64,000 bases of DNA from Polynucleobacter sp. HIN5 (GTDB taxonomy: Bacteria > Pseudomonadota > Gammaproteobacteria > Burkholderiales > Burkholderiaceae): assembly GCF_030297555.1 (NCBI RefSeq), contig NZ_AP028136.1, positions 1,736,001-1,800,000 of the forward strand, read 5' to 3'. The notes below the pieces were generated by a model. That model saw only the letters and a program-made list of their open reading frames with translations, was not told where the DNA came from and searched no databases. Every line of letters starts with the position of its first letter. Position 1 is the first letter of the stretch. The position numbers were made by a program, and so were the translations under genes. Of the stretch, positions 19,179-28,206 are shown piece after piece.

Positions 19179-20519
19179 TTAGGGAGTACCCCCAACGAGA
19201 ACACTGATCATTCTGCGCATATCTAAGTGTCGTTTAAACGCATTACGCACATCATCCTTTTTGACCGCTGCGACTTGTTGTGTCCAAATATCGAGGGTGT
19301 TGAGTGGTAACTGATTCCAAGTAATTGCTGAAAGGTTATCAAGTAGTTTGCGGTTACTATCGAGTCGCAATGGAAAGCCATTGATTAAGTTTGCTTTTGC
19401 AGCCGCTAATTCTGCATCGCTTGGACCATCTTCAATAAAACGCGCAATCGTCTCATGCAGAACATTCAACGCTTGATCTGCTTGATCATTTCGGGTTTGC
19501 AAGCCCGCCTCAAACGTTCCGGTATCGCGCCCCGGCTGAAAGTAACTGAATACGCTATATGCAAATCCACGCTTGTCCCGAACCTCACCAACCAAGCGAG
19601 ATACAAAACCGCCACCGCCCAATACATAGTTTCCGACGAGTAACGGGAAATAGTCAGGATTATCTCGAGCAATCGCGGTCATACCCATTGCAATATGGGT
19701 TTGCTGTGTTTGAAATGGAATTCGGATCAAACGCTTGGATTCAGGCTCTATCGGAGAGCGCTCCAAAGGTGGTAATGCAGGAATTACTGGTCCCTTAGAG
19801 GGTAATACTGTAATAATTTGTTCGGCGATTTGCTTTGCTCTGGCTGGATCGACATTACCTACAATGTTCACAATGACTCGGTCTTGGCAATAGAAATCCT
19901 GATGAAATCGCTTTAGGTCACCCTCTTTGATAGTCGCAATCGATTCAATACTAGGGGATCGTGCTAACGGATAACTTCCGAATACCTCTTGACGAAACCG
20001 TTTTTGCAGAACGACTTCTGGCTTCGTATCGCCCTCCTGAATCGCGGCACTAACGCGCTGCTTCTCCCGTATCAAAATCGATGGATCAAAGATAGGTTTC
20101 GATACGCTAGCTACTAGAAGTTGCAGGAGTGGATCAAAAATATCGGGTTTACTCAGTGACCGAGCACGCACGATGGCTCTCTCACCTGAAGCAGAGGCAC
20201 TAATACTAGCTCCCAATTCAGCAATTGCATCTGCCTGTTGGGCCTCATTCAAAATGCCGCCCTGCCACTGAATGCCGCGGGTTAGCATCGCAGCGGTCAA
20301 CGACGCTAAACCGCTTTGATCTTTTGGATCAAAGCGACTACCAGCATCAATGCTAATTTCAATATCGACCATTGGTATGGCATTCGTTTGAATCAAATAA
20401 GCTTTTGTGCCATTACTTAAGGGAATCGCTTGGATTGGCAATACTGCATGAGCCGAAACCACAAATAATGTTGTTATTAAGACGATTAGTCCTTTAAAAA
20501 CATGATGAATATGGTGCAT
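19179..20519 (-). CDS. M16 family peptidase-like protein, no HxxEH motif
   Basis: A 446-residue periplasmic protein with a leader ending near VVSAHA. It has the M16 fold signature (IDAGSRFDP; YCQDRVIVNIVGNVDP; GNYVLGGGGFVSRLVGEVRDKRGFAYSV). At the place of the zinc-binding HxxEH it reads SLTAA, so it cannot bind zinc in the usual way. The neighbouring upstream gene keeps HVLEH. Such catalytic/non-catalytic pairs are known to act as M16B heterodimers. The C-terminal R/Y-containing half (RDKRGFAYSV) is retained, consistent with a substrate-binding partner. Confidence 0.93.
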   Translation of the reverse strand: MHHIHHVFKGLIVLITTLFVVSAHAVLPIQAIPLSNGTKAYLIQTNAIPMVDIEISIDAGSRFDPKDQSGLASLTAAMLTRGIQWQGGILNEAQQADAIAELGASISASASGERAIVRARSLSKPDIFDPLLQLLVASVSKPIFDPSILIREKQRVSAAIQEGDTKPEVVLQKRFRQEVFGSYPLARSPSIESIATIKEGDLKRFHQDFYCQDRVIVNIVGNVDPARAKQIAEQIITVLPSKGPVIPALPPLERSPIEPESKRLIRIPFQTQQTHIAMGMTAIARDNPDYFPLLVGNYVLGGGGFVSRLVGEVRDKRGFAYSVFSYFQPGRDTGTFEAGLQTRNDQADQALNVLHETIARFIEDGPSDAELAAAKANLINGFPLRLDSNRKLLDNLSAITWNQLPLNTLDIWTQQVAAVKKDDVRNAFKRHLDMRRMISVLVGGTP

Positions 20520-20530
20520 TGTGTTCCCTT

Positions 20531-21907
20531 TTAATGGCGCAAACTACCTGATATTCCGCGCGGCTTCGCCAGCATTGAAGGTGGCTGGGGATTCAAGGTG
20601 ACGATGGTTAAACCATCGTTGACCAAATAGGTCTTGACGGCTCGTTGGATTTGATCCGATTGAATTAACTGGATTCGCTCAATCATCTGATCCAAATCTC
20701 GCCAAGAGACATCGGCCATCTCTGAACTACCAATTTCCATAGCCTGAGCAAAAATGGAATCGCGTTTGTATATTTGTGAAGCGAGCAATTGCGCCTTAAT
20801 ACGCTTTAACTCAGATTCAGTAACCCCTTGATTGGCAATATCTCTCAAGGTCTGGACAATGCCCTTTTCAAGATCCTGCACGGTTTGACCTTTGGCCGCT
20901 GTTGCACCGATCACAAAAAGCTCTGGCCCACGGCTAATTAATTCATAAGTTGCTCCGGCGCTATTCGCAACTCGTTGATTGCGAACCAGTTCTCGATTTA
21001 ACCGTGAGTTATCGTGCCCACTTAAGACGGCAGATAATACAAGTAATGCGTAAGGATCCACTTCATCCATTTTTTTGGGATCCAGTTTGGGAACTTTCCA
21101 TGCCATCATGATTTGTGGACTCTCAGCAGGAGCCTTCAACGTAGCGCGCTTCTCCCCTTTTTGCTCAGGTTCGAGCTGAGGTTTGCGCTCAGGTAATTTT
21201 TTTGCTGGTATGGGTCCATAATACTTTTCTACTAATGCTTTCACCGCCAGTGGATTAACATCGCCCGCCACCACAACCACAGCATTATTCGGTGCATACC
21301 AATCGCGATACCACTGCCGCGCATCGACAGGCTGCATATTTTGCAAGTCGTTCATCCAGCCAATAATGGGATGACGATACGGAGAGCTAATAAATGCCGT
21401 TGCCATGAGCAACTCACGCATCAAACTCGCTGGATTATCTTCCGTACGTAAGCGTCGCTCTTCCATTACCACCTGAAGCTCTCGCCCAAACTCCTCATCA
21501 GAGAATTGGAGATTAGCCATTCGATCGGCTTCAAGCCGCATCACTTCTGCCAGCTTTGATTTCTCAATCTGCTGAAAATACCCAGTGAAATCGCGTGCGG
21601 TAAAGGCGTTCTCACGTCCGCCTACAGCAGCCACCATCCGCGAGAACTCCCCTGATTTGACCGTTTTAGTTCCCTTAAACATCATATGTTCAAGCACATG
21701 GGCAACGCCGGTTTTTCCATTGACCTCATCCATGGATCCGGCGCGATACCACACCATATGAACAACCGTCGGTGCACGATGATCCTCACGCACAATCAGG
21801 CGTAAGCCATTCTTGAGTTGATACTCATGGGTATCTGACGCAGAAGCAAAAGCATTCCCCGAGACGAGTAAACAGAGAGTAGTCAAAGTTATCAATACCT
21901 GCTTCAT
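20531..21907 (-). CDS. M16 family zinc metallopeptidase (catalytic subunit)
   Basis: A 458-residue secreted or periplasmic peptidase. The chosen ATG gives a clean signal peptide, MKQVLITLTTLCLLVSGNAFA. The inverted zinc motif HVLEH has His70, Glu73 and His74. A distal Glu lies in EEFGRELQVVMEERR, about 75 residues later. A possible start 42 bases upstream adds residues before the leader and is less likely. It is followed after 11 bases by the non-catalytic homologue, with which it probably pairs. Confidence 0.95.
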   Translation of the reverse strand: MKQVLITLTTLCLLVSGNAFASASDTHEYQLKNGLRLIVREDHRAPTVVHMVWYRAGSMDEVNGKTGVAHVLEHMMFKGTKTVKSGEFSRMVAAVGGRENAFTARDFTGYFQQIEKSKLAEVMRLEADRMANLQFSDEEFGRELQVVMEERRLRTEDNPASLMRELLMATAFISSPYRHPIIGWMNDLQNMQPVDARQWYRDWYAPNNAVVVVAGDVNPLAVKALVEKYYGPIPAKKLPERKPQLEPEQKGEKRATLKAPAESPQIMMAWKVPKLDPKKMDEVDPYALLVLSAVLSGHDNSRLNRELVRNQRVANSAGATYELISRGPELFVIGATAAKGQTVQDLEKGIVQTLRDIANQGVTESELKRIKAQLLASQIYKRDSIFAQAMEIGSSEMADVSWRDLDQMIERIQLIQSDQIQRAVKTYLVNDGLTIVTLNPQPPSMLAKPRGISGSLRH

Positions 21908-22007
21908 GGCTCTCGATATTGGATTGATAAACTGAAATTTCGCTATCATGAATGGTTTGGATGTATGGATTGTCTAGTTAAGATCATTCTTTTGGATTGT
22001 ATCGACA

Positions 22008-22913
22008 ATGTTTGGTTTACGTAAAACACTTAGCTCACTCTTTACTCGTCACCGAGTGGATGAAGCCTGGTTTGAGCATTTAGAGGAGTCACTCATTAAA
22101 GCCGATGTTGGAGTTTCGACATCGACCGCTCTAATGACTAGTCTACGCAAATCGGCCAAACAGCATTCCATTACAAATTCTGAGGATTTAAAGGCAGTTC
22201 TGGTTGATGAGCTCAGCCATCTTTTAGGTGACCTAGAGCCCACTGAAAACCCCTTAAACCCAAGCGCCGCGCATGCCAAGCCTGAAGTATGGCTGATTGT
22301 AGGGGTTAATGGTGCTGGCAAAACCACATCGATCGGAAAACTATGTCATCACTTTCAGGCTCAAGGAAAATCAGTGCTCCTCGCTGCTGGGGATACATTC
22401 CGAGCAGCAGCGCGTAATCAGCTCAAAGAGTGGGGTGAGCGCAATCAAGTACAAGTGCTAAGCCAAGAGAGCGGCGATGCAGGTGCGATTGCACATGATG
22501 CAATCCAGGCCGCCCTATCACGGCAGGTTGATGTTGTACTAATTGATACGGCTGGTCGACTCGCCACTCAAGCGAATCTGATGGAGGAGTTAAAAAAGGT
22601 AAAGCGGGTGATTTCTAAGCTGATCCCCGATGCTCCCCATCAAATTGTGTTGGTCCTCGATGGCAATACGGGTCAAAATGGAATTTCCCAAGTTTTGGCC
22701 TTTCGAAACGCGATTGGCCTCCACGGCCTTATCATCACCAAATTGGATGGCACCGCCAAAGGCGGGGTAGTTTGTGCGCTAGGTAAAGAGTTGCAAAACC
22801 CCTCCCAAACACAGGGCCCAAAAACCTATGTCTATGCCCTTGGCAAAGGTGAGCAGTTGGGTGATTTGGAGTTATTTTCAGCCAAAGCCTATGCTCAAGA
22901 GCTTGTAGAATAG
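22008..22913 (+). CDS. ftsY: FtsY, signal recognition particle receptor
   Basis: GTPase that docks SRP-ribosome complexes at the membrane for co-translational insertion. The 301 residues hold the N helical domain and the G domain: GVNGAGKTT near 99, DTFRAAARNQL, DTAGRLA and TKLDGTAKGG. The long acidic A domain of E. coli FtsY is absent; the protein begins directly with MFGLRKTLSSLF, an amphipathic stretch that may serve as the membrane-targeting helix. ftsY next to rpoH is a common proteobacterial order; ftsE/ftsX are missing here. Confidence 0.97.
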   Translation: MFGLRKTLSSLFTRHRVDEAWFEHLEESLIKADVGVSTSTALMTSLRKSAKQHSITNSEDLKAVLVDELSHLLGDLEPTENPLNPSAAHAKPEVWLIVGVNGAGKTTSIGKLCHHFQAQGKSVLLAAGDTFRAAARNQLKEWGERNQVQVLSQESGDAGAIAHDAIQAALSRQVDVVLIDTAGRLATQANLMEELKKVKRVISKLIPDAPHQIVLVLDGNTGQNGISQVLAFRNAIGLHGLIITKLDGTAKGGVVCALGKELQNPSQTQGPKTYVYALGKGEQLGDLELFSAKAYAQELVE

Positions 22914-22949
22914 CTATATAAATCAATATGTTATAGTTTATTAGACGCA

Positions 22950-22976
22950 TTAGCACTCTCTTGACAAGAGTGCTAA
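22950..22976. promoter_or_regulatory. CIRCE operator (HrcA site) upstream of rpoH
   Basis: TTAGCACTC, 9 bases, then GAGTGCTAA: an exact match to both arms of the CIRCE inverted repeat bound by the HrcA heat-shock repressor. It stands 36 bases before the rpoH ATG. The right arm overlaps an extended -10 (TGCTAAAAT), so a bound repressor would block this promoter. HrcA itself is not in the window. Confidence 0.95.
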
Positions 22977-23012
22977 AATGATTCAATCTAAACTCAAATT
23001 AATCTATCAACG

Positions 23013-23936
23013 ATGACTTTGAACACCATCATGAATACACGAAAAACGGGCTCTTCTAGCATCGCTCTCGCAATGCCAGCTCTACCAGCCCTTGGAGTCG
23101 GTACGATTGATGCCTATTTGGCACACATTAATCGCTTACCGATGTTAAGTGCTGCTCAGGAATATACCTTGGCGCAAGAATATCGCCGCTCCGAAAATTT
23201 AGATGCTGCACGACAACTGGTTTTATCGCATTTACGACTGGTTGCGTCGGTCGCTCGTCAATACTTGGGCTATGGCATTCCGCATGCGGACCTCATTCAG
23301 GAAGGCAATATTGGTCTGATGAAGGCAGTGAAGCGCTATGACCCCAACCAAGGGGTACGACTTGTTTCGTATGCCATTCACTGGATCAAAGCGGAGATCC
23401 ATGAGTACATCTTAAAGAACTGGCGTCTGGTCAAAGTAGCAACGACTAAAGCGCAACGCAAACTTTTTTTCAATCTGCGCAGCAATAAACTTTCTGCAAA
23501 TGCGTTGAGCAATGATGAGATTGAGTCATTGGCAAAAGCACTTGATGTTCGAGGCGCTGATGTAAAAGAAATGGAAATTCGTCTTGCGGGAGGCGATATC
23601 TCAATCGAGGGTGATAGCCAAGATGAAGAAAGCTTTGCACCAATCCATTGGCTAACCGATGAGAGCCAAGAGCCAACTGCCGTCATTGAGCAAAACGAAT
23701 CCTACTCCTTGCATGGTCCAAAACTCATGCAAGCACTGCATACCTTAGATGAGCGAAGTCGTGCGATTGTTGAAAGCCGTTGGTTAGCAGTCAATGCAGA
23801 AGGTCAAGGTGGCAAGACTTTGCATGATCTTGCCAAGGAATTGGGGATCTCTGCTGAACGGGTGCGTCAAATAGAGGTCGCTGCCTTTAAAAAGTTACGC
23901 GCGCTCTTAAAAGATGAAAGTACAACACTTCATTAA
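23013..23936 (+). CDS. rpoH: Heat-shock sigma factor RpoH (sigma-32)
   Basis: Directs polymerase to heat-shock promoters. The 307 residues contain region 2 (RLVASVARQYLGYGIPHADLIQEGNIGLMKAVKRYDP and SYAIHWIKAEIHEYIL), the RpoH box QRKLFFNLR and a C-terminal region 4 helix-turn-helix (TLHDLAKELGISAERVRQIE). Two in-frame ATGs, 18 bases apart, are possible starts; neither has a clear ribosome-binding site. A perfect CIRCE element overlaps the promoter, so rpoH is likely repressed by HrcA. It is convergent with sco1, with 3 bases between the stops. Confidence 0.97.
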   Translation: MTLNTIMNTRKTGSSSIALAMPALPALGVGTIDAYLAHINRLPMLSAAQEYTLAQEYRRSENLDAARQLVLSHLRLVASVARQYLGYGIPHADLIQEGNIGLMKAVKRYDPNQGVRLVSYAIHWIKAEIHEYILKNWRLVKVATTKAQRKLFFNLRSNKLSANALSNDEIESLAKALDVRGADVKEMEIRLAGGDISIEGDSQDEESFAPIHWLTDESQEPTAVIEQNESYSLHGPKLMQALHTLDERSRAIVESRWLAVNAEGQGGKTLHDLAKELGISAERVRQIEVAAFKKLRALLKDESTTLH

Positions 23937-23939
23937 GAC

Positions 23940-24512
23940 TCATTGAAGTAACACTTTTAGGTCATGCGCAATCGGCTCAGCGCCCTGTCCATGCTTGATA
24001 TAGAGGCGTAAATTACCATTGGGATCAAAGACGTAGCTCCCAGCTGTGTGATCCATCGTATAGTTTTTGGGGTTACTGCCAGGAACCTTGTTGTAATACA
24101 CCTTAAAATCTTTGGCAACCTTAGCAAGCGCCTCATCGTTGGCTGGTCGCAAACCTATAAATCGTGGATCAAATGCAGGGGGGTATTGCGCCATGAGCTC
24201 TGCGGTATCTCGGTGCGGATCGACTGTAATAAAAATAACTTGTACCCGATCGGATAGGGGGCCTAAGGTTTTCATGACTTCTTGCATTTCAATCAATGTC
24301 GAAGGACAAACATCTGGGCAGTGGGTATAGCCAAAGAAAATTAATACAGCCTTACCTTTGAAATCAGCCATCGTTTTCACCTGACCACTGGGATCCAAAA
24401 GTTCAAAATTAGAGCCAAACGATTTACTGCCGGTAATGTCAACATTTTTAAAGCTGGGTTTTGAACAAGCTACCAACAAAAACATGGCGAATAAAAGAGC
24501 TAGTTTTTTCAT
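23940..24512 (-). CDS. SCO1/SenC copper chaperone lipoprotein
   Basis: Delivers copper to the CuA site of cytochrome c oxidase. It has 190 residues with a lipoprotein signal whose lipobox is LVAC (Cys16), so it is membrane-anchored and faces the periplasm. The thioredoxin-like domain carries the copper ligands Cys65 and Cys69 (CPDVC) and a distal His in MDHTAGSYVFD. It is the last gene of the oxidase cluster, right after ctaB, as in many Burkholderiaceae. Confidence 0.95.
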   Translation of the reverse strand: MKKLALLFAMFLLVACSKPSFKNVDITGSKSFGSNFELLDPSGQVKTMADFKGKAVLIFFGYTHCPDVCPSTLIEMQEVMKTLGPLSDRVQVIFITVDPHRDTAELMAQYPPAFDPRFIGLRPANDEALAKVAKDFKVYYNKVPGSNPKNYTMDHTAGSYVFDPNGNLRLYIKHGQGAEPIAHDLKVLLQ

Positions 24513-24515
24513 GGG

Positions 24516-25400
24516 TTATAAGTAATGATCGATCAAAATGGCAGCAAACAATAGAGCTAAATAACTAATAGAGTACTTAAATGTCTTACGAGCCAACTGA
24601 TCGCTGTAGTCTTGATAGAGGCGGATTGCATACATCACAAAAATACCACTAAGAATCAGGGCGCAAACTAAATAAAATAAGCCACTCATTCCATAGACAT
24701 AAGGGAGAATCGAGGCCGCTAATAAGATGAGCGTATAGAGCAAGATATTGAGTAAAGTAAATCGCTCACCATGCGTCACGGGCAACATTGGTAAGCCCGC
24801 CTGAACATAATCTTCGCGTCGATAGAGTGCCAATGCCCAAAAATGCGGTGGGGTCCACACAAAAATGATGAGCACCAATAACCATGCTTCTGCTGACAAT
24901 TGATTGGTAACGGCCACCCAACCCAACGCGGGTGGCATAGCACCAGAAAGCCCGCCAATCACAATATTTTGAGGGGTTGCTGGCTTTAAGAACCAGGTAT
25001 AAATGACGGCGTAGCCAACAAATGTTGCAAAGGTAAGCCACATCGTGAGGGGATTGGTGTAAATCCACAGTACTGCCATCCCCGCGGCCCCCAAAATGCA
25101 AGAGAAAATGATAATTTGCCAAGGAGTAATCTCGCCCGTTGCCGAGGGGCGCCATGCGGTTCGACGCATTTTGGCATCAACTGCCTGCTCAATCAGACAG
25201 TTCACTGCAAAGGCTGCACCCGCTAACAACCAAATGCCGATCGATCCACCAATTAATATCGACCAGGGAACCATCCCAGGGGTCGCTAAAAACATGCCAA
25301 TAATGGCGCAAAATACCGCGAGCTGAGTCACTCTTGGCTTAGTTAGTACCCAGTACTGTCTCCAGCGAGGCATGGGGGGGCGAACAAAATCAGTGCTCAT
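24516..25400 (-). CDS. ctaB: Protoheme IX farnesyltransferase (heme O synthase)
   Basis: Adds a farnesyl group to heme B, giving heme O. The 294-residue UbiA-family membrane protein has about eight or nine hydrophobic segments. The prenyl-diphosphate site reads [19 protein letters not shown]; the usual first Asp of the NxxxDxxxD motif is Glu here. The second site is [18 protein letters not shown]. Its start overlaps the ctaA stop by 4 bases, and the two enzymes act in sequence. Confidence 0.96.
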   Translation of the reverse strand: MSTDFVRPPMPRWRQYWVLTKPRVTQLAVFCAIIGMFLATPGMVPWSILIGGSIGIWLLAGAAFAVNCLIEQAVDAKMRRTAWRPSATGEITPWQIIIFSCILGAAGMAVLWIYTNPLTMWLTFATFVGYAVIYTWFLKPATPQNIVIGGLSGAMPPALGWVAVTNQLSAEAWLLVLIIFVWTPPHFWALALYRREDYVQAGLPMLPVTHGERFTLLNILLYTLILLAASILPYVYGMSGLFYLVCALILSGIFVMYAIRLYQDYSDQLARKTFKYSISYLALLFAAILIDHYL

Positions 25401-26521
25401 GCAATCCCTCGCTGGTGCGGATTACCGGATAAAAAATAGTTATTACTCCACGCACTTAAACGCACCAAGCAAAATAAAATAGCTGCCGCACCACCGGTAT
25501 GCATTAAGGCAGCTACTAATGGCCATTGAAAGACCACATTGGATATGCCAGTTGCGATTTGTAATGCAAGCAATGCAATAATCGCTTTCCCCCAAAACTG
25601 AACTTTTGGCTCCGGATATCGAATGACTTTTATAGCAACGAAGAGCAAAACAGCAGAGGCAAAAATAGCGCCAACACGATGGGTCCAGTGGATTGTGACT
25701 AATGCTGCCATCGGGATCATCTCACCGGATTTAGCCTCACCTAAATCGCGCCATAAGAAAAATGCATTTTGCCAATCCATATTGGGATACCAAACACCCA
25801 TACAAGTTGGAAAATCAGGACAAGCCAACACAGCATAGTTAGTACTAACCCACGCACCTAGAAAAATTTGAGCAAAGAGCGCAACAATAGCGATTAATAC
25901 AAGGCCACCAGATAAGCTTGAAATCGTCTTGGAGTCACTTGAATAGCGAGCATCATTACGTTGTGCGAACCAGACCATGCTGGCAAATAAGATCAATGCC
26001 AAGATGAGATGCATACTAACAATAATTGGTTGCAGCTTAAGGGTCACGGTCCAGGCTCCAAATGCGCCTTGTAAACAAACTAAGACCAGTAAAAACAAAC
26101 TGCCTTTAATAGCTAAGGAGCGGCCTGCGCTTGGCTGATTAAATGCCATGATGACTTGAATAATGATTAAAGACCCAACGCTCATCGCCAAGTAACGATG
26201 AATCATTTCAACCCACGCCTTAAAAACCGTCACCGGACCTGTGGGCATTGCAGCTTCTGCCGCCCGAATTTCCTCAATGGCGCGAAAGGGGTTGGATGTG
26301 CCATAGCAACCTGGCCAATCAGGACAACCGAGACCAGAATCGCTCAAGCGCGTAAATGCGCCGAATAAAATCAGATCAAAGGTCAAAAATACGATGGTCC
26401 AATTGAGCTTTTGAAATAGCCCCATTCCTTTTTTAAAATAAAGGAAGGTCAACGGTAAGCCAGCGATCAGGAGGGCGATTCCGGCAAGCTCTAAAACCAT
26501 TAGAGCCATTTCAGACATCAT
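25397..26521 (-). CDS. ctaA: Heme A synthase (COX15/CtaA family)
   Basis: Oxidises heme O to heme A for the aa3-type oxidase. It has 374 residues and about eight membrane helices in two four-helix halves. Candidate heme-ligand His occur in [27 protein letters not shown] and LMHTGGAA. The extracellular CPDWPGCYG and CPDFPTCMG segments provide the Cys pairs seen in this family. It overlaps both its upstream and downstream neighbours by 4 bases, so the run is translationally coupled. Confidence 0.96.
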   Translation of the reverse strand: MMSEMALMVLELAGIALLIAGLPLTFLYFKKGMGLFQKLNWTIVFLTFDLILFGAFTRLSDSGLGCPDWPGCYGTSNPFRAIEEIRAAEAAMPTGPVTVFKAWVEMIHRYLAMSVGSLIIIQVIMAFNQPSAGRSLAIKGSLFLLVLVCLQGAFGAWTVTLKLQPIIVSMHLILALILFASMVWFAQRNDARYSSDSKTISSLSGGLVLIAIVALFAQIFLGAWVSTNYAVLACPDFPTCMGVWYPNMDWQNAFFLWRDLGEAKSGEMIPMAALVTIHWTHRVGAIFASAVLLFVAIKVIRYPEPKVQFWGKAIIALLALQIATGISNVVFQWPLVAALMHTGGAAAILFCLVRLSAWSNNYFLSGNPHQRGIA

Positions 26522-27171
26522 ATCTTCTCACCCTTGCGATTTAACTTAAGGAGACGCTCAATATCTTTATGAATCTTCACAAAGTCACTCGAGCTAGTTT
26601 TATCGGGAAAGACCATCATTTTCTCGCCACTCGGATCAATCAGAGCAATTCCTTGGCCTAAATTTTGAGTATTTAACCAAGCCTGCCAAGCCGCTTCATT
26701 TTTTGGATCAGGAGCAGGAATAATGTAAAACCCAGCATTCTCTTGATCATAGGCTTTCTGAATATCCTCCTCAACGGAGCCACGATCATTGACAACCCAT
26801 ACTAATTGCAAACGATTTTTGTTTTTACCAAGTGCTAAGCGAACCTGACGCATCAGATATAAAACCTCAACACATGCATCATTGCCTTTTTTGCACTCGC
26901 TTGCTGGTCTTGCAACCATCAGGGTCCACTTGCCATTAAATGGAATTTCAAACCAACTGGGATTAATTGGCTGTGGCGGCACAATCAGGGTGCCGTAATT
27001 GGTCTTTCCACCCTCAGGCTTAAAAACGTAATAGGCCAAATACGATGCGATAACTGGGGCGGCGCACGCCAGCAACACCAATATCATTTGAATCCGGCCA
27101 CGACGCGTTCGGGCATCCATTGCCTTCTTGTCAAGCTGACTCGCCGGAATTAATAAATCTTGATCACTCAC
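26518..27171 (-). CDS. Membrane-anchored SCO-like thioredoxin-fold protein (GTG start)
   Basis: A 217-residue protein with one membrane helix at about residues 27-49 and the rest predicted periplasmic. It resembles SCO proteins in layout: a Cys pair at 93 and 100, a helix MRQVRLALGKN, a strand LQLVWVV and a C-terminal GIALIDPSGEKMMVFP. The Cys spacing is C-X6-C instead of SCO's C-X3-C and there is no obvious His ligand. Genes of this type sit between surf1 and ctaA in related bacteria, usually without a function. A role in oxidase assembly is inferred from context. Confidence 0.8.
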   Translation of the reverse strand: MSDQDLLIPASQLDKKAMDARTRRGRIQMILVLLACAAPVIASYLAYYVFKPEGGKTNYGTLIVPPQPINPSWFEIPFNGKWTLMVARPASECKKGNDACVEVLYLMRQVRLALGKNKNRLQLVWVVNDRGSVEEDIQKAYDQENAGFYIIPAPDPKNEAAWQAWLNTQNLGQGIALIDPSGEKMMVFPDKTSSSDFVKIHKDIERLLKLNRKGEKI

Positions 27172-27184
27172 CGCTGTCTAACCC

Positions 27185-27952
27185 CTATGAACTTGATTTA
27201 CCTTGATTGCGATATCGCATAAAGCCAGTTGTGAACCAAAATGCTAGCGCGGCCGCACCTAAAGAAAACCATTGGAAAGCATAAGCATAATGGCGATCGA
27301 CGCCTGTCGTTGCTACAGGCCAAATTCGGGATAATCCATCACCCTCATCCGGGTCATTTTGACGAATAATGAAGGGCAATTGAGGATATGCAATTCGGCC
27401 TGCTTCATAGGTTAAATCTAAATTTTGCTGAATCCGGGGTGAAAGTTGACTATTTGGTTGATTGCCAAGTTCTAGCACCTTTCCAGGGCCCGATAATGCA
27501 ACGCCCTCAATAATTAGGCTCCCCTCTGGTGTTGTAATGCTTGGCAATATCAATCGATCTTGATTATTTCTGGGGGCCCACCCTCGGTTAACCCAAACAA
27601 CACGCTTTTCCTGACCCTCGAGTAACAGTGGCATCAGCACATAAAACCCTGATTGGGTCTGTCCAGTTTGGGGCTTTAGGCTGGGACGATTGTCGAGCCA
27701 AATGACCTCATTGAGTAAAAAGCGGCCGCGCGCTCGCACCGGCCTAAATTCAGTCTCTGAAAGAGTCCAATTTTTGGCATTCAGATCAAGCTGCTCTCGA
27801 GAGGCCATGGCACTGATTTGATTAGCAAGGATTATTTTCTGTTCTGCGCGACCCAATTGCCAACGACCCGCCAAAATACCTATTGCTAGAACGACCAGCA
27901 TCCCAATGGTTGCAACTCTTCGCTCTACAATAAGAACTCGAAATAAACTCAA
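27185..27952 (-). CDS. SURF1 family oxidase assembly protein (TTG start)
   Basis: Assists heme a insertion into subunit I of cytochrome c oxidase. The 255 residues have one helix at each end (about 13-30 and 225-245) flanking a periplasmic domain. VWVNRGWAPRNNQDR, YVLMPLLL and LPFIIRQNDPDEGDGLSRIWP are typical SURF1 segments. No ATG is available at the N terminus without losing the first helix; a TTG is the best start. The divergent DUF2909 gene starts 16 bases away. Confidence 0.92.
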   Translation of the reverse strand: MSLFRVLIVERRVATIGMLVVLAIGILAGRWQLGRAEQKIILANQISAMASREQLDLNAKNWTLSETEFRPVRARGRFLLNEVIWLDNRPSLKPQTGQTQSGFYVLMPLLLEGQEKRVVWVNRGWAPRNNQDRLILPSITTPEGSLIIEGVALSGPGKVLELGNQPNSQLSPRIQQNLDLTYEAGRIAYPQLPFIIRQNDPDEGDGLSRIWPVATTGVDRHYAYAFQWFSLGAAALAFWFTTGFMRYRNQGKSSS

Positions 27953-27967
27953 AGGTTTGGTACCAAT

Positions 27968-28177
27968 ATGAAATGGCTAATTGTTTTAATTCTGTTGGTC
28001 ATCATTGCTAGCTTAGGATCAGCGCTGTATTTCATGATGAAAGACAAGGGCAATAGCTCCAGGATGGTTCACTCGCTGATGCTCAGAATTGGTTTATCGA
28101 TCGCACTATTCATTGGGATTTGGATTGCCCATTACTTTGGACTCATTGAGTCCACCGGCCTGAAAGTGCCTCAATAG
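27968..28177 (+). CDS. DUF2909 twin transmembrane protein
   Basis: A 69-residue protein with two membrane helices (about 3-23 and 43-63) joined by a short basic loop, KDKGNSSR. This is the layout of the DUF2909 'twin transmembrane' family, found beside surf1 and ctaE in Burkholderiales. It is the only plus-strand gene inside the oxidase cluster. The position suggests a part in oxidase biogenesis, but no function is known to me. Confidence 0.85.
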   Translation: MKWLIVLILLVIIASLGSALYFMMKDKGNSSRMVHSLMLRIGLSIALFIGIWIAHYFGLIESTGLKVPQ

Positions 28178-28200
28178 GCGGCAACAAGTGCTGCCGCCTA
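28175..28200. terminator. Bidirectional hairpin between DUF2909 and ctaE
   Basis: TAGGCGGCA and TGCCGCCTA form a 9-bp perfect stem with an 8-base loop; the first three bases are the DUF2909 stop codon. It lies in the 29-base gap between the convergent genes. No good U-tract follows on either strand, so it is a weak terminator or an RNA 3'-end stabiliser. Confidence 0.5.
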
Positions 28201-28206
28201 TCGCCA

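Noticed and set aside
22961..22966. TTGACA inside the CIRCE spacer as the -35 of rpoH.
   Set aside because: At 16-18 bases downstream only poor -10 matches are found (CAATCT-like); the extended -10 TGCTAAAAT is more convincing without it.
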